A DNA stretch of 18,092 nucleotides from an uncultured Senegalimassilia sp. GTDB taxonomy: Bacteria > Actinomycetota > Coriobacteriia > Coriobacteriales > Eggerthellaceae. The stretch is taken from positions 1 through 18,092 of the forward strand of contig NZ_CAKTYH010000028.1 in assembly GCF_934632265.1 (NCBI RefSeq). The letters run 5' to 3'. Numbering within the stretch: position 1 is the first letter of the stretch; the number at the start of each line of letters is the position of its first letter. This document shows positions 9,801 to 15,579 of the stretch, in pieces. A program made the translations under genes and the position numbers. The notes beneath the pieces are model-generated. The model saw only the letters and a program-made list of their open reading frames with translations, did no database searches and was not told where the DNA came from.

Positions 9801-9962
9801 TTTCATCAGCGGCGACAGGCCCACCACCAGGATAGCGGACATCACGATGGACAGCGCCTTGCTCGACAGCGAGCGGGCGCCCGCGCGCATGCGGCGCGCG
9901 CGGGCCTTCATATTCGTATGTTCTACCGCGTGGCGGTTCATCTCTTCGTTCCTTGCCTTCAT
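3861..9962 (-). CDS. Giant sortase-anchored adhesin: choice-of-anchor A domain, 11 Cna_B repeats, FctA-like and SpaA-like domains
   Basis: The 2033-residue protein has a basic N-terminus and a signal peptide ending near residue 60 (ASAAIA). Residues about 65-408 look like a choice-of-anchor A domain (FHLVAFDTL, then GYVLWNFTNANGK and APGATINLTGNSCGTFIGEN). Eleven Cna_B domains follow (412-1545), then a pilin FctA/Spy0128-like isopeptide domain (about 1571-1735) and two SpaA-like prealbumin domains (about 1737-1855 and 1866-1975) with E-box-like YWFAEISAPQGY and YVLYEAEAPEGF. The C-terminus has LSQTG (1997-2001), a hydrophobic helix and RRKR, a sortase signal with Ser in place of the usual Pro. 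It is expected on the cell wall as an adhesin or stalk; the ligand is unknown. It starts 6 nt after the upstream gene. ATG 9941 has the better ribosome site (AAGGA, 8 nt), so translation may begin there. Confidence 0.92.
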   Translation of the reverse strand: MKARNEEMNRHAVEHTNMKARARRMRAGARSLSSKALSIVMSAILVVGLSPLMKASAAIAGEGGSDQLSTGTYWNNGDVSFIAIDSSNGFTSSAWNAYRDTGKDGSGNALGIAGSFHLVAFDTLTSSSHIYGNILANHVYGLQDFGIKSDFYQIYGHSTLSYIQDYQSTCPRFADQSYSNQAIVFGGNTSSFNLFAKNTNGNQVINYANKNTSGTEVQFPRTVAQDLDTANAPFIDMNAVKAETSQLSNSLAAHETAGATYDFADQNSKSITYTQGKGCAYLTLPLSDLTSNGNPIYIKGLPLDGSAALVINVDCKGADAPIPDQVWLKTGDGQNAGLGENDADTGYVLWNFTNANGKTVSAKGMVSSILAPGATINLTGNSCGTFIGENINVSGETHTRPFHGKFDDSKPATTSVSVNKTWLDSKGNAETSVSHDGVQVQLYANGKASGDPVTLSADNSWSHKWANLPVNDESGNAIDYTVKELTQVAGYDSTVTGSAAAGFTIVNQHKPEVEISIAKVWDDNDNIDQVRPSAVTARVMRSVEGGASEQVDSITLNADNQWKASVKGLPTTDANGNQYTYTVVEDAVSGYKGTVESSSSKDANGNVSYAFTLKNSHAPSVVNLSVAKAWQDVDDQDGVRPGQVSVDVLRSEGGSAAKTIVATLKLSAENNWTATLDKQPVYGKSGKYTYSISEAKVDGYTGSVETAVDESGNYVFTLTNTHAVETTQVGVTKVWDDADNADGLRPGSVEVELFADGAATGKTVTLDAANNWTFTWDNLAKKAGGKDITYTVREANVPEGYTPLVTGGLAKENGTFSYTLANKHVQAKTSVSVSKEWADGDDQDGLRPDSVQVQLYRSVDGGEAVAMSSYEIALNADSGWKGSWTNLPANEGGKQIAYTVKEADVPAGYTCAISENAGESGAFSYKLTNTHEAGKTSVKVAKAWDDSNDQDGLRPASVKVQLYADGVSVGDPVELSAANEWSHEWAGLDAKKGGNAVKYTVAEVDVPAGYTCEVSENAGEKGTFSYTLTNKHETESTAVNVKKVWDDADNADGMRPASVKVQLYADGVATGQPVELSAANEWKHAWGDLPKLANGKAIEYTVAEVDAPEGYTSVVTGNASFGFTITNSHAVKTTAIGVKKVWNDGNDQDGLRPAEVTAQLLANGQVVAEAKLSAQNAWAHQWTDLPTIADGKAIEYTVAEADVPEGYTSSLMGSAAEGFTLVNAHTTATTSVSVHKEWKDSAGNPQSGVHPAVTAQLYRTVAGQTSAMAGYTATLDEAHGWTASWDNLPAKDAGRDVEYSVQEVDVPAGYTSSVTKAADGSYSFTLTNTAEKRTSVSVAKVWADGGNADNMRPDSVTAQLYLVDAQGNQVAVPGKSVELSQANNWAFTWNDLAVSDADGNEISYTVQEANVPEGYTATVSGGMVDGVYSFTLTNAHELKTVDINVSKVWSDEDDIDGLRPASVTAQLCYVNADGQTVPVEGAEDKVLDESNGWAAGWTGLTANADGKAIKYTVREAEVPEGYTSAVSGIDNGDGTYSFTMVNTHEIEEAEFALSGYSVRSISAPAPEADKVCYVDPKITKEMVGRALQSGEFTFQLIDDQTGAVIATASNGAYADEEVGSIDFDRAAVDQGTGVVGPDMQPCAIVKTSPGFYSFTVREVFAGDEGAGSAASKDPTVEYSTEVIKFFVSIGPDMKVTEQYYVKYASAQDATNGVAGTKYDAMGDSVAHPTITNHVKPIQLGLTKVDAADAGKPLAGAVYGLYRASDSGDVLVAKATSDKDGHMTFLTGAGSAEVISEGVDYWFAEISAPQGYALSDTPMQHFHIDRVGKGAESKYQLVYADGSKGELYDAGTVIEFGDGAKPVTDKALEMTVAKVNSARTGLAGAKLGVRLADGTDPIKEWVSTGAGQVLTGLKANTAYVLYEAEAPEGFAKAGDVTVMLDERGAVQLVDGAWGENILNSYASGSQLTLVDYTNKEIAEKKQVQREEGKTAGKTAGKLSQTGDQLPVAPLAAVAAFALAAAAFAGIAAATRRKR
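5328..8729 (-). repeat. Eleven tandem Cna_B domain repeats (coding)
   Basis: Eleven units of 96-108 residues follow the pattern V.K.W.D..D.DG.RP.SV..QL ... YTV.E..VP.GYT ... F..TN.H. My boundaries in protein residues are 412, 512, 620, 725, 827, 934, 1035, 1132, 1228, 1332 and 1439, ending at 1545. Every unit keeps the Lys of the first strand, the Glu of the YTVxE strand and the Asn of the last strand, the three residues that form the self-generated isopeptide bond in Cna_B folds. Units 6 and 7 share the segment ASVKVQLYADGV and PVELSAANEW and are the most alike, suggesting recent duplication. Confidence 0.9.
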
Positions 9963-9968
9963 ATCCCG

Positions 9969-12077
9969 TTACGCCCCCTTGATGTCGTTGGAGCCGGATC
10001 CGCCTTCCGCCTTGCGCTTACGGCCGCGCGCGAACAGCGCGATGCAGGCCGCCGCCACGGCGGCAACGCCCGCCAGCACCGCAGGCCACCATGCGCGAAG
10101 GCCCGCTGCGAAGTCGATCCCCTGTTCAGCGCCTGCCTGGTAGTCGGACAGCGGGGTCTCGCTCTCGGCGATGCGCTCCTCGTAGGCGGTGTTGCCGTCG
10201 GGCGCGATCGCATCGGACCGCCCGCCTGCCGCGGAGGCGGCTTCGCCATCCGCAGAACCCGTGGTCACGGTGGCATATTGCGCGCCCGCGGTCAGACCGC
10301 CCGCGGAACCGTCCGCGGTCACCGCGCCGGTTGCAGGGTCGACGGTGTAGTAGCGCACGCCGCCGTCGACGATGTCGGTACGCACCACGGTGACATCGCC
10401 GTTCAGCACCGCCCCGGGTTGCGCATAGTAAATGGTGTACGTGCGGTACGGCGCATAGAAGCCGTGCGCGATGGGGGCTTCCTGGCCGGACAGGCGCTGA
10501 TAGGCGACGCCGTCCGCCTCAAGCTGCTCGGGCCCGGAGATCTGCAGCGTCTGGCCATCCGGCTGGCAGGTCAGGGCTTCGCCGCCGATCTGCTTGCCGC
10601 TGGCAACGTCCACGTAGCGGACGTTCACCTGGTAAGCCTCGGGCGCCTGCACATCGGAGCGCGTGTAGTACACGGTGTCCGATGCGGGACGGCCGCTTGT
10701 GAAGTCCTGCCAGGTGTAAGTCAGCGCGCCCTCGGAGCCGAAGCGCGTGTACGTTTCGCCATCGCGCTCATAGGTGGCGGGCAGGGAGATGCTTGCAGGC
10801 TGGCCATCGGCCACCTGAGCCGTTTCGCTAGAGACTACCTCGATGGACACGCGGCCGTTTTCCGCCGGGGTCACCAACGCGATGTTCGCCGTGTAGGCAA
10901 GCTGGGCGTTCTCGGATGCGTACTCCAGCGTGAACTCGGGGGCGCCGTCCAGGGTCAGCGACAGCTTGGCGGCATGCTCGGCGGTGTAGACGTTGCCGCG
11001 GTTGTCGCGCGCACCCTTGAGCACGTAGCGATCGACCGAGCCGCTATGCGCCTGCGAGAACACGGTCGGCGGCGCGTACAGGTAACCGCCCGCGCCGACC
11101 TCCACCTTGTCGCGCATAAGCGACGCGCCGTCAGTGGACGCGTAGGAGATGGAAACCGTTTGCGTTTCCGTGCTGGCCTCGCGGCGCGGCAGGCAATGGA
11201 TGGTCACCTCGGGCTGCGCGGCCGAAACCGTCACGGCGGGCATCTTGGAAACGGGCACGTACACGCGGCCGTTCGCCTCCACCGTATCGCGCACCGCCAC
11301 GGTTTGCGACTCGTCGGCGCCGAGCATGCCCAGCTCATCGCGCAGAAACACGTTCCCGTCCTCGTCGACGTATGCGACGCTGGCCGCCACGTCTGCGGCC
11401 TCCACCTTCTCGTAGCTCACATAGAGCACGCCGTCTTCCAGCGTGGGGGTGGCCGAAGACGCCCCACCGGCCAGGCGATAGGTGCTGCCGTTGCGCACGA
11501 TCAGGCGCGGCGCCTCGAAGGGCTGCGTCTCGTCGCCGGCGACCGCCGTGCGGATGCCCACCAGCGAATCGGCGACCGAGCCCGCCGGCTGGCCGTCGAC
11601 GACCATGGCAACGGCGTACACCGTTGCGGAAAGCACCGGCGCCGCCTGCTGGCGATCGGCCGTTGCCGCCGTATAGAAGTCAAGGGAGATCTTGCCGCTG
11701 TGCGAGGCCACGTAGCCGGCCTTGGCGTTCAGCGAGATGACGCCCGCCTGGTCCTGCGGGTTGTCGTACGCATACTGCAGGTCGTGCTGGCGGACCGTGC
11801 CTCCGACCGACACGTCGGCGTACAGCGTGGCGCCGCCAAGGCCGACCGCCGTTGCCACGTCGAAGGCGTCGCCGCCGACGGAAAGCGTGTCGATGCCGCG
11901 CACGGAAAGGGATTCGGCGCCCTGCGCCACCTGCGAAGACGCGCCTGCCGCGGGTTCGTCGGCAAAAGCCGGCACGGCGATAGGCGTCAACGTCAGGGAA
12001 AGCGCCAGGGACAGCCCGACGCATGTTGCGGCGCGAGAAGCCCCGCGCGACGCGACGCAATAGCGAGTTGAGTTCAT
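9969..12077 (-). CDS. Exported membrane-anchored protein, first gene of the surface operon
   Basis: I start at the ATG at 12077 (702 residues), which has CGGAG 5-9 nt upstream and opens directly into a signal peptide ending AFADEP; an in-frame ATG at 12158 would add 27 arginine-rich residues of leader sequence. The mature part consists of beta-rich segments. Two stretches (SISYASTDGASLMRDK and VNVRYVDVASGKQIGGE) resemble MucBP-type beta-grasp units, which is a weak similarity. The C-terminus has a transmembrane helix at about residues 663-684 followed by RGRKRK, but no LPxTG-like motif, so the protein should stay in the membrane facing outward. It ends 6 nt before the giant adhesin gene and shares its promoter and terminator. 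I infer a role with the adhesin (co-adhesin, tip, or assembly factor); no specific function is recognised. Confidence 0.82.
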   Translation of the reverse strand: MNSTRYCVASRGASRAATCVGLSLALSLTLTPIAVPAFADEPAAGASSQVAQGAESLSVRGIDTLSVGGDAFDVATAVGLGGATLYADVSVGGTVRQHDLQYAYDNPQDQAGVISLNAKAGYVASHSGKISLDFYTAATADRQQAAPVLSATVYAVAMVVDGQPAGSVADSLVGIRTAVAGDETQPFEAPRLIVRNGSTYRLAGGASSATPTLEDGVLYVSYEKVEAADVAASVAYVDEDGNVFLRDELGMLGADESQTVAVRDTVEANGRVYVPVSKMPAVTVSAAQPEVTIHCLPRREASTETQTVSISYASTDGASLMRDKVEVGAGGYLYAPPTVFSQAHSGSVDRYVLKGARDNRGNVYTAEHAAKLSLTLDGAPEFTLEYASENAQLAYTANIALVTPAENGRVSIEVVSSETAQVADGQPASISLPATYERDGETYTRFGSEGALTYTWQDFTSGRPASDTVYYTRSDVQAPEAYQVNVRYVDVASGKQIGGEALTCQPDGQTLQISGPEQLEADGVAYQRLSGQEAPIAHGFYAPYRTYTIYYAQPGAVLNGDVTVVRTDIVDGGVRYYTVDPATGAVTADGSAGGLTAGAQYATVTTGSADGEAASAAGGRSDAIAPDGNTAYEERIAESETPLSDYQAGAEQGIDFAAGLRAWWPAVLAGVAAVAAACIALFARGRKRKAEGGSGSNDIKGA

Positions 12078-12266
12078 AGCAGCTCCGTTCGTTCTCGTCT
12101 GAACGCGTCGACCTGCTGCAAGAACTAGCCGGCGCGCCGTTTGCCGGCGCTTCCCCACCTATGCGAACGCGATGCGTTTCGCCCCCAGGGGACGGCCGGC
12201 ATATCATCAGCAATCGGAAAGGGTCGTTCCGCGAAACGGAGCCCTTCGATTTGCCCTTAATCCACT
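12078..12266 (-). promoter_or_regulatory. Long structured 5' leader of the surface operon
   Basis: The predicted transcript starts near 12266, so about 190 nt precede the ATG. Three hairpins can be read: 12212-12251 (AATCG..AAGGG paired with CCCTT..CGATT, with an inner TCCG/CGGA stem), 12163-12182 (GCGAA-CGC with GCG-TTTCGC, one bulge), and 12134-12150 (GCGCCG paired with CGGCGC, loop of 5). I do not recognise a known riboswitch. None of the stems covers the ribosome site directly. Confidence 0.5.
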
Positions 12267-12273
12267 CATGCCG

Positions 12274-12302
12274 ATTATTGCAAGGTGGCAGAGGGCTGTC
12301 AA
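12274..12302 (-). promoter_or_regulatory. Sigma-70-type promoter of the surface operon
   Basis: On the minus strand a perfect TTGACA (12297-12302) is followed by a 17-nt spacer and AATAAT (12274-12279, 5 of 6 to TATAAT). This is the best promoter match in the window and drives the two surface genes downstream. Confidence 0.75.
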
Positions 12303-12452
12303 GTCAGAGGGATATCATCTAGAGAATCTATCGTTTTGAGCAGATGACCTGCTGTTTCCCTTGTATATTCGCCGCGTTTGTCGGGATATTTGCTTGCTTT
12401 TGTCACCCCTCTGGGAGCAGCACCGGGCATACGACGGGAAACGCCCGAAACG

Positions 12453-12490
12453 CAAGCAGGCGGCATGCCTTGCGACATGCCGCCTGCTTG
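12453..12490 (-). terminator. 15-bp hairpin after hypB, probable terminator
   Basis: CAAGCAGGCGGCATG (12453-12467) and its perfect reverse complement (12476-12490) flank an 8-nt loop, 21 nt after the hypB stop. On the minus strand the stem is followed by CGTTTC, so the T-tract is short. It separates hypB from the surface-operon promoter. Confidence 0.7.
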
Positions 12491-12511
12491 AACGGGATAC
12501 GCTTCGCCGTG

Positions 12512-13165
12512 CTACTGGATGGCGCGGATCTGCTCGGCCAGCCAGGTTGCCCACTCCTCGACGCCCTCGCCCTTGGTTGCGGCGATGGGGAAGATGGGGG
12601 CCTGCGGGTTGAGCTGGCGCACGCTGGCGTCGAACGCCTCGCGATCGAAGTTGAACACGGGCATGGTGTCCACCTTGTTCAGGATGACCACCTTCGCCGC
12701 CTGGAAAACGCCGGGGTACTTGAGCGGCTTGTCGTCGCCCTCGGGCACGGACAAGATCATGACCTTGGCGTTCTCGCCCAGGTCGAAGTCGGTCGGGCAC
12801 ACCAGGTTGCCCACGTTCTCCACGATGATCAGGTCCAGGCGCTCCAGGTCGAGCACGTCGATGGCGCGGCTGATCATGTTGGACTCCAGGTGGCACGCGC
12901 CGCCCGTGTTGATCTGCACGGCCGCGATGCCCTGGGCCTTGATCTTCTCGGCGTCCACGTTGCTGGCGATGTCTCCCTCGATGACGGCGATGTTGAACTC
13001 GTCGCGCAGCGCCTCGATGGTGGCCAGGATGGTGGACGTCTTGCCGGAGCCGGGACTGGCAAGCAGGTCGAGCACGAACACGTGGTTGTCGGCGAAGCGC
13101 TTGCGCAGCTGCGCCGCCAGCTGATCGTTCTTATCAAGGATAGGTTGCTTCATATCGATTTGCAT
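12512..13165 (-). CDS. hypB: Hydrogenase nickel incorporation GTPase HypB
   Basis: HypB is the GTPase that, with HypA, delivers nickel to the large subunit of [NiFe]-hydrogenases in the cytoplasm. The Walker A motif SPGSGKT is at 37-43, EGDIASNVDA at 63-72, the metal-site Cys91-His92 in GGACHLES, Cys123 in NLVCP, and the guanine-specificity NKVD at 163-166. At 217 residues it is the short form: it lacks the N-terminal Cys nickel motif of the E. coli protein and any His-rich stretch, so it should not store nickel. AGGAGGAA lies about 7 nt before the ATG at 13165. It follows hypA after 159 bp; no hypC, D, E, F or hydrogenase gene is in the window. Confidence 0.95.
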   Translation of the reverse strand: MQIDMKQPILDKNDQLAAQLRKRFADNHVFVLDLLASPGSGKTSTILATIEALRDEFNIAVIEGDIASNVDAEKIKAQGIAAVQINTGGACHLESNMISRAIDVLDLERLDLIIVENVGNLVCPTDFDLGENAKVMILSVPEGDDKPLKYPGVFQAAKVVILNKVDTMPVFNFDREAFDASVRQLNPQAPIFPIAATKGEGVEEWATWLAEQIRAIQ

Positions 13166-13324
13166 GCTGATTCCTCCTATTGATCAAGCAGCGGTTTCAG
13201 GCATAAACCAGGTCGGAAAGGCGCGGCGACCGCTCGCGGCCCTCCAGCGCCCCGCCGGGCACGTGCGCGAGAGCCGCTGGCCCCCGCGGCAGACGCCCGC
13301 CGCGCGGGACCGCGCCGGCACCCG

Positions 13325-13678
13325 CTATTCGTCGGGCAGGTCGACCTCGATGGAGTCGATCTGCAGCTCGCGACCGGCCAACAGCTTCGTGTTGTAGCCG
13401 CCGCACTCGGGGCACACCATGTGGAAGCGGTCGTGCTCGTACTCGGCGCCGCAGTCCAAGCAAAGGCTGCGAGGCTTCACCATGTTGATCTCAAGCTCCG
13501 CGCCTTCGCTCATGGTGCCCTCCGTGAGCACCTCGAACGCGAAGCGCAGCGAGTCCTCGATGGCCTCGGTCATCTCGCCGATGGACAGCGTGACCTTGAG
13601 CACCTTCGTGGCGCCCGCCTGCACGGCGGACTTCTCCACCGCCTCCATGACGCCGGTCATGATACCTAGCTCGTGCAT
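13325..13678 (-). CDS. hypA: Hydrogenase nickel incorporation metallochaperone HypA
   Basis: The 117-residue protein begins MHE, where the free amino terminus and His2 bind nickel in this family. The zinc loop has Cys73, Cys76, Cys89 and Cys92 in two CxxC pairs. Length and motifs are normal for HypA. AAGGAG lies close upstream of the ATG at 13678. The 159-bp spacer before hypB (13166-13324) is very GC-rich and holds no gene that I can support; hypB has its own strong ribosome site, so the two may be co-transcribed or hypB may have a separate promoter. A hairpin upstream (13753-13777) separates hypA from tatC. Confidence 0.95.
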   Translation of the reverse strand: MHELGIMTGVMEAVEKSAVQAGATKVLKVTLSIGEMTEAIEDSLRFAFEVLTEGTMSEGAELEINMVKPRSLCLDCGAEYEHDRFHMVCPECGGYNTKLLAGRELQIDSIEVDLPDE

Positions 13679-13752
13679 GCAGCTCCTTCGATCCGCGAAA
13701 CCGTGCAGCGCCCGCGCCGCACGCCATTGGTACGAACCCCATACTATCCCAA

Positions 13753-13777
13753 GAAGGCCCGCACGAAGCGGGCCTTC
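13753..13777 (-). terminator. Hairpin terminator after tatC
   Basis: GAAGGCCCGC (13753-13762) and GCGGGCCTTC (13768-13777) form a perfect 10-bp stem with a 5-nt loop, about 30 nt after the tatC stop. The tail on the minus strand is only TT, so termination may be partial. Confidence 0.7.
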
Positions 13778-13806
13778 AGGTTAACCATATATGTTTGCCG
13801 GCGAAG

Positions 13807-14640
13807 CTACTTGCGCTTCACGGCCTTGAGCTTCTTTGCCTTGGGAGCAGCCGCCTGGGCAGCGCCCTCCTCCTTCGCAAGCTCCTCGTTCTGCTTCTTG
13901 ATGCGCCTGCCCAACGCGATGCGGGCCAGCAGCAGCGACACCTCGTACAGCACGATCAGCGCGGCGAACATGAGCGCCATGGTGACCGGGGAGGCGTCGG
14001 GCGTGACGATGGCGCAGAACACCAGCAGGCCCACGTAGATGCCGCGCCAGCTATCGCGCAGCTTCTTGTACGGCACCACGTTGAACACCACCAGGTAGAA
14101 GATGACCAGCGGCAGCTCGAAGGCCACGCCGAAGCCCAGCTCGAACTTGATGATGATGTCCACGTAGCTGGCCATGCGCGGCGTGACGGTGCCCAGGCCC
14201 ATGGCCTGGTCGGTGAGCCACTGGAACGCCGGGTTCAGGATGATGCAGTAGCAAAAGACGGTGCCGACGATGAACAGCGCCACGGCCGCGGCGAACGTGG
14301 GGACGAACCACTTGCGCTCGTTGGGCTTGAGCGCCGGCAGGAAGAACGCCAGCAGCTGCCACAGGATAACCGGCGAGCAGGCCACGATGGCCGCCCAGAT
14401 GGAGATCTTGAAGCGGGTGGAGAACGCCTCGAACGGGTCGATGGCCATGAACGACGGCAGGCCGTCGGGGCCCTTCGGCAGGTACTCGGCAATGGGGATC
14501 ATCAGGAACTGGCCCATGGTGGGCGTGGCGAAGTAGAACACGCACACGCCGACGAGCAGGCAGACCACGATGCGCACCAAGCGCATGCGCAGCTCGCCCA
14601 GATGATCGAATAGGGGCATTCGCGCCGGTCCGATAGGCAT
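13807..14640 (-). CDS. tatC: Sec-independent protein translocase TatC
   Basis: TatC is the membrane receptor that binds twin-arginine signal peptides. The N-terminal signature PLFDHLGELRMRL is at residues 9-21, and six hydrophobic segments can be placed at about 20-40, 79-105, 113-137, 160-188, 200-214 and 218-238. The conserved FGVAFELP with its membrane glutamate is at about 170-177, and VTPDASP at 212-218. The Lys/Ala-rich cytoplasmic tail after 240 is longer than in many TatC proteins but ordinary for actinobacteria. It starts 3 nt after the stop of the tatA/tatB-like gene, with GGGGGAG 7 nt before the ATG, so the two are translated together. Likely clients include the flavoprotein at 703-2181. 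Confidence 0.96.
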   Translation of the reverse strand: MPIGPARMPLFDHLGELRMRLVRIVVCLLVGVCVFYFATPTMGQFLMIPIAEYLPKGPDGLPSFMAIDPFEAFSTRFKISIWAAIVACSPVILWQLLAFFLPALKPNERKWFVPTFAAAVALFIVGTVFCYCIILNPAFQWLTDQAMGLGTVTPRMASYVDIIIKFELGFGVAFELPLVIFYLVVFNVVPYKKLRDSWRGIYVGLLVFCAIVTPDASPVTMALMFAALIVLYEVSLLLARIALGRRIKKQNEELAKEEGAAQAAAPKAKKLKAVKRK

Positions 14641-14643
14641 CGG

Positions 14644-15210
14644 TTACTCCCCCTTCGTTTCGGTGTCGGAAGACTGGGCAGCGGGCGCTGCCGGTGCGGC
14701 GGGCGCCGCGGGTGCCGCTTGCGCGGCGGTCTCGGGAGCTGCGGCCTCGGTCGACTGGGCGTCGGCAGCGGCCAGGGCGGCCTGCTTGGCGGCTTCGGCC
14801 CTTTCGGCCTCGGCGGCCTGCTTGGCGGCGCGCTCGCGATCGTAGCGGGCCTTGCGCTCGCTGAAGCTTTCCTGTTGCCCCGCCGGGCGCGGCTTGGACG
14901 CCGCGGACGAGGAGCTATGCGCAGAGACGGCCTTGCTTGCGCTGTTCACAGCCTTGCTGGCGCCGTTGGCGGCCTTCTTGCCGGCATCGGCGGCCTTCTC
15001 CATGACGTCGAGCGGGTTCTTGAACGGCTCGTCGGAATCGGGGTCGTACACCTCGTTCTTGATAACCTTGTTCATCTCCTCCTGCGCGTTACGGAACTTG
15101 CCGATGGCCTTGCCAAGCGTTTTCGCCATTGCGGGCAGCTTGTCGGGGCCGAACAGCAGGAAACCGAACAGCAGAATGAGAAATAGCTCAAATCCACCGA
15201 TACCAAACAA
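14644..15210 (-). CDS. Twin-arginine translocase subunit TatA/TatB
   Basis: I place the start at the TTG at 15210, where AAAGGGG lies 6 nt upstream and the protein then begins (M)FGIGGFELFLILLFGFLL, the usual TatA/B beginning; the in-frame ATG at 15282 would add 24 polar residues before the membrane helix, which the family does not have. The helix is followed by the hinge FGPDKLP and an amphipathic helix (MAKTLGKAIGKFRNAQEEM). The rest of the 188 residues is a long Ala/Lys tail ending in repeated APA units. The FRNAQEEM segment favours TatB, but only one such gene is present here, so TatA or a dual role is possible. Confidence 0.88.
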   Translation of the reverse strand: MFGIGGFELFLILLFGFLLFGPDKLPAMAKTLGKAIGKFRNAQEEMNKVIKNEVYDPDSDEPFKNPLDVMEKAADAGKKAANGASKAVNSASKAVSAHSSSSAASKPRPAGQQESFSERKARYDRERAAKQAAEAERAEAAKQAALAAADAQSTEAAAPETAAQAAPAAPAAPAAPAAQSSDTETKGE

Positions 15211-15281
15211 AGCATTCCCCTTTGCGTGCGTTCCCTTTACTCTTTTCGCGCTTGCGCGCGACAGCCATTCATGGTAGCACA

Positions 15282-15360
15282 AACGCCCCGGCCCCCTTCG
15301 CGCGCACTTCCTTTACAGAAAAGTTCTGCCAGGGAAGCCGCGTTCGGGGACCGGGGCGTT
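15282..15360 (-). repeat. 79-nt nested long hairpin between the small-protein gene and tatA/B
   Basis: AACGCCCCGG (15282-15291) pairs with CCGGGGCGTT (15351-15360). The stem continues through one mismatch in DNA (a G-U pair in minus-strand RNA) into CCCC/GGGG. Inside it CTTCC pairs with GGAAG, with further GC pairs, and the tip is CAGAA-CTT-TTCTG. On the minus strand the stem is followed by TTGTG. It lies 18 nt after the small-protein stop, so it probably ends that transcript, although it is far longer than a usual terminator. Confidence 0.65.
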
Positions 15361-15378
15361 ATCGGTTGCCAGGGGCTG

Positions 15379-15573
15379 CTACAGGGACAGCACGGAAAGC
15401 GCGATGGTGGGGATGCCGAGCGCCAGCACCAGGATGACGCACACCACCACGGTGAAGATCTTCTTGGTGCGGGCCGCCGCCTCGCGGCGCGCCTTCTCGC
15501 GCGCCTCGCGCTCCTGCGCCGCCTTGATGCGTTCGGCCTTCTGCTTGGCCGTGAGCTTTTGATTCGTTCCCAT
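15379..15573 (-). CDS. Small basic coiled-coil membrane protein
   Basis: The 64-residue protein has a Lys/Glu/Arg/Ala-rich helix (about residues 6-38), probably cytoplasmic, followed by one transmembrane helix (about 39-62, starting IFTVVVCVILVL) and almost no residues after it, like a tail-anchored protein. It starts 6 nt after the stop of the amidohydrolase gene, with GAGGT 10 nt upstream of the ATG, so the two form an operon. I do not recognise its family. The clean ribosome site, tight spacing and protein-like composition make it likely to be real. Confidence 0.7.
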   Translation of the reverse strand: MGTNQKLTAKQKAERIKAAQEREAREKARREAAARTKKIFTVVVCVILVLALGIPTIALSVLSL

Positions 15574-15579
15574 GGCGCG

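Noticed and set aside
3594..12071. An uninterrupted plus-strand open frame of 2825 codons opposite the whole surface operon.
   Set aside because: It begins inside repeat copy A, has arginine-, histidine- and valine-rich low-quality composition, no ribosome site, and its repeats mirror the Cna_B codons of the real minus-strand gene. High GC content explains the lack of stops.
12078..12266. A cyclic-di-GMP riboswitch in the adhesin leader.
   Set aside because: I looked for the conserved GEMM-type core and tetraloop-receptor segments and did not find them; the leader is listed only as structured.
15211..15282. An ATG start at 15282 for the tatA/B gene.
   Set aside because: It would put 24 polar residues before the membrane helix; the TTG at 15210 has a ribosome site and gives the normal family start.
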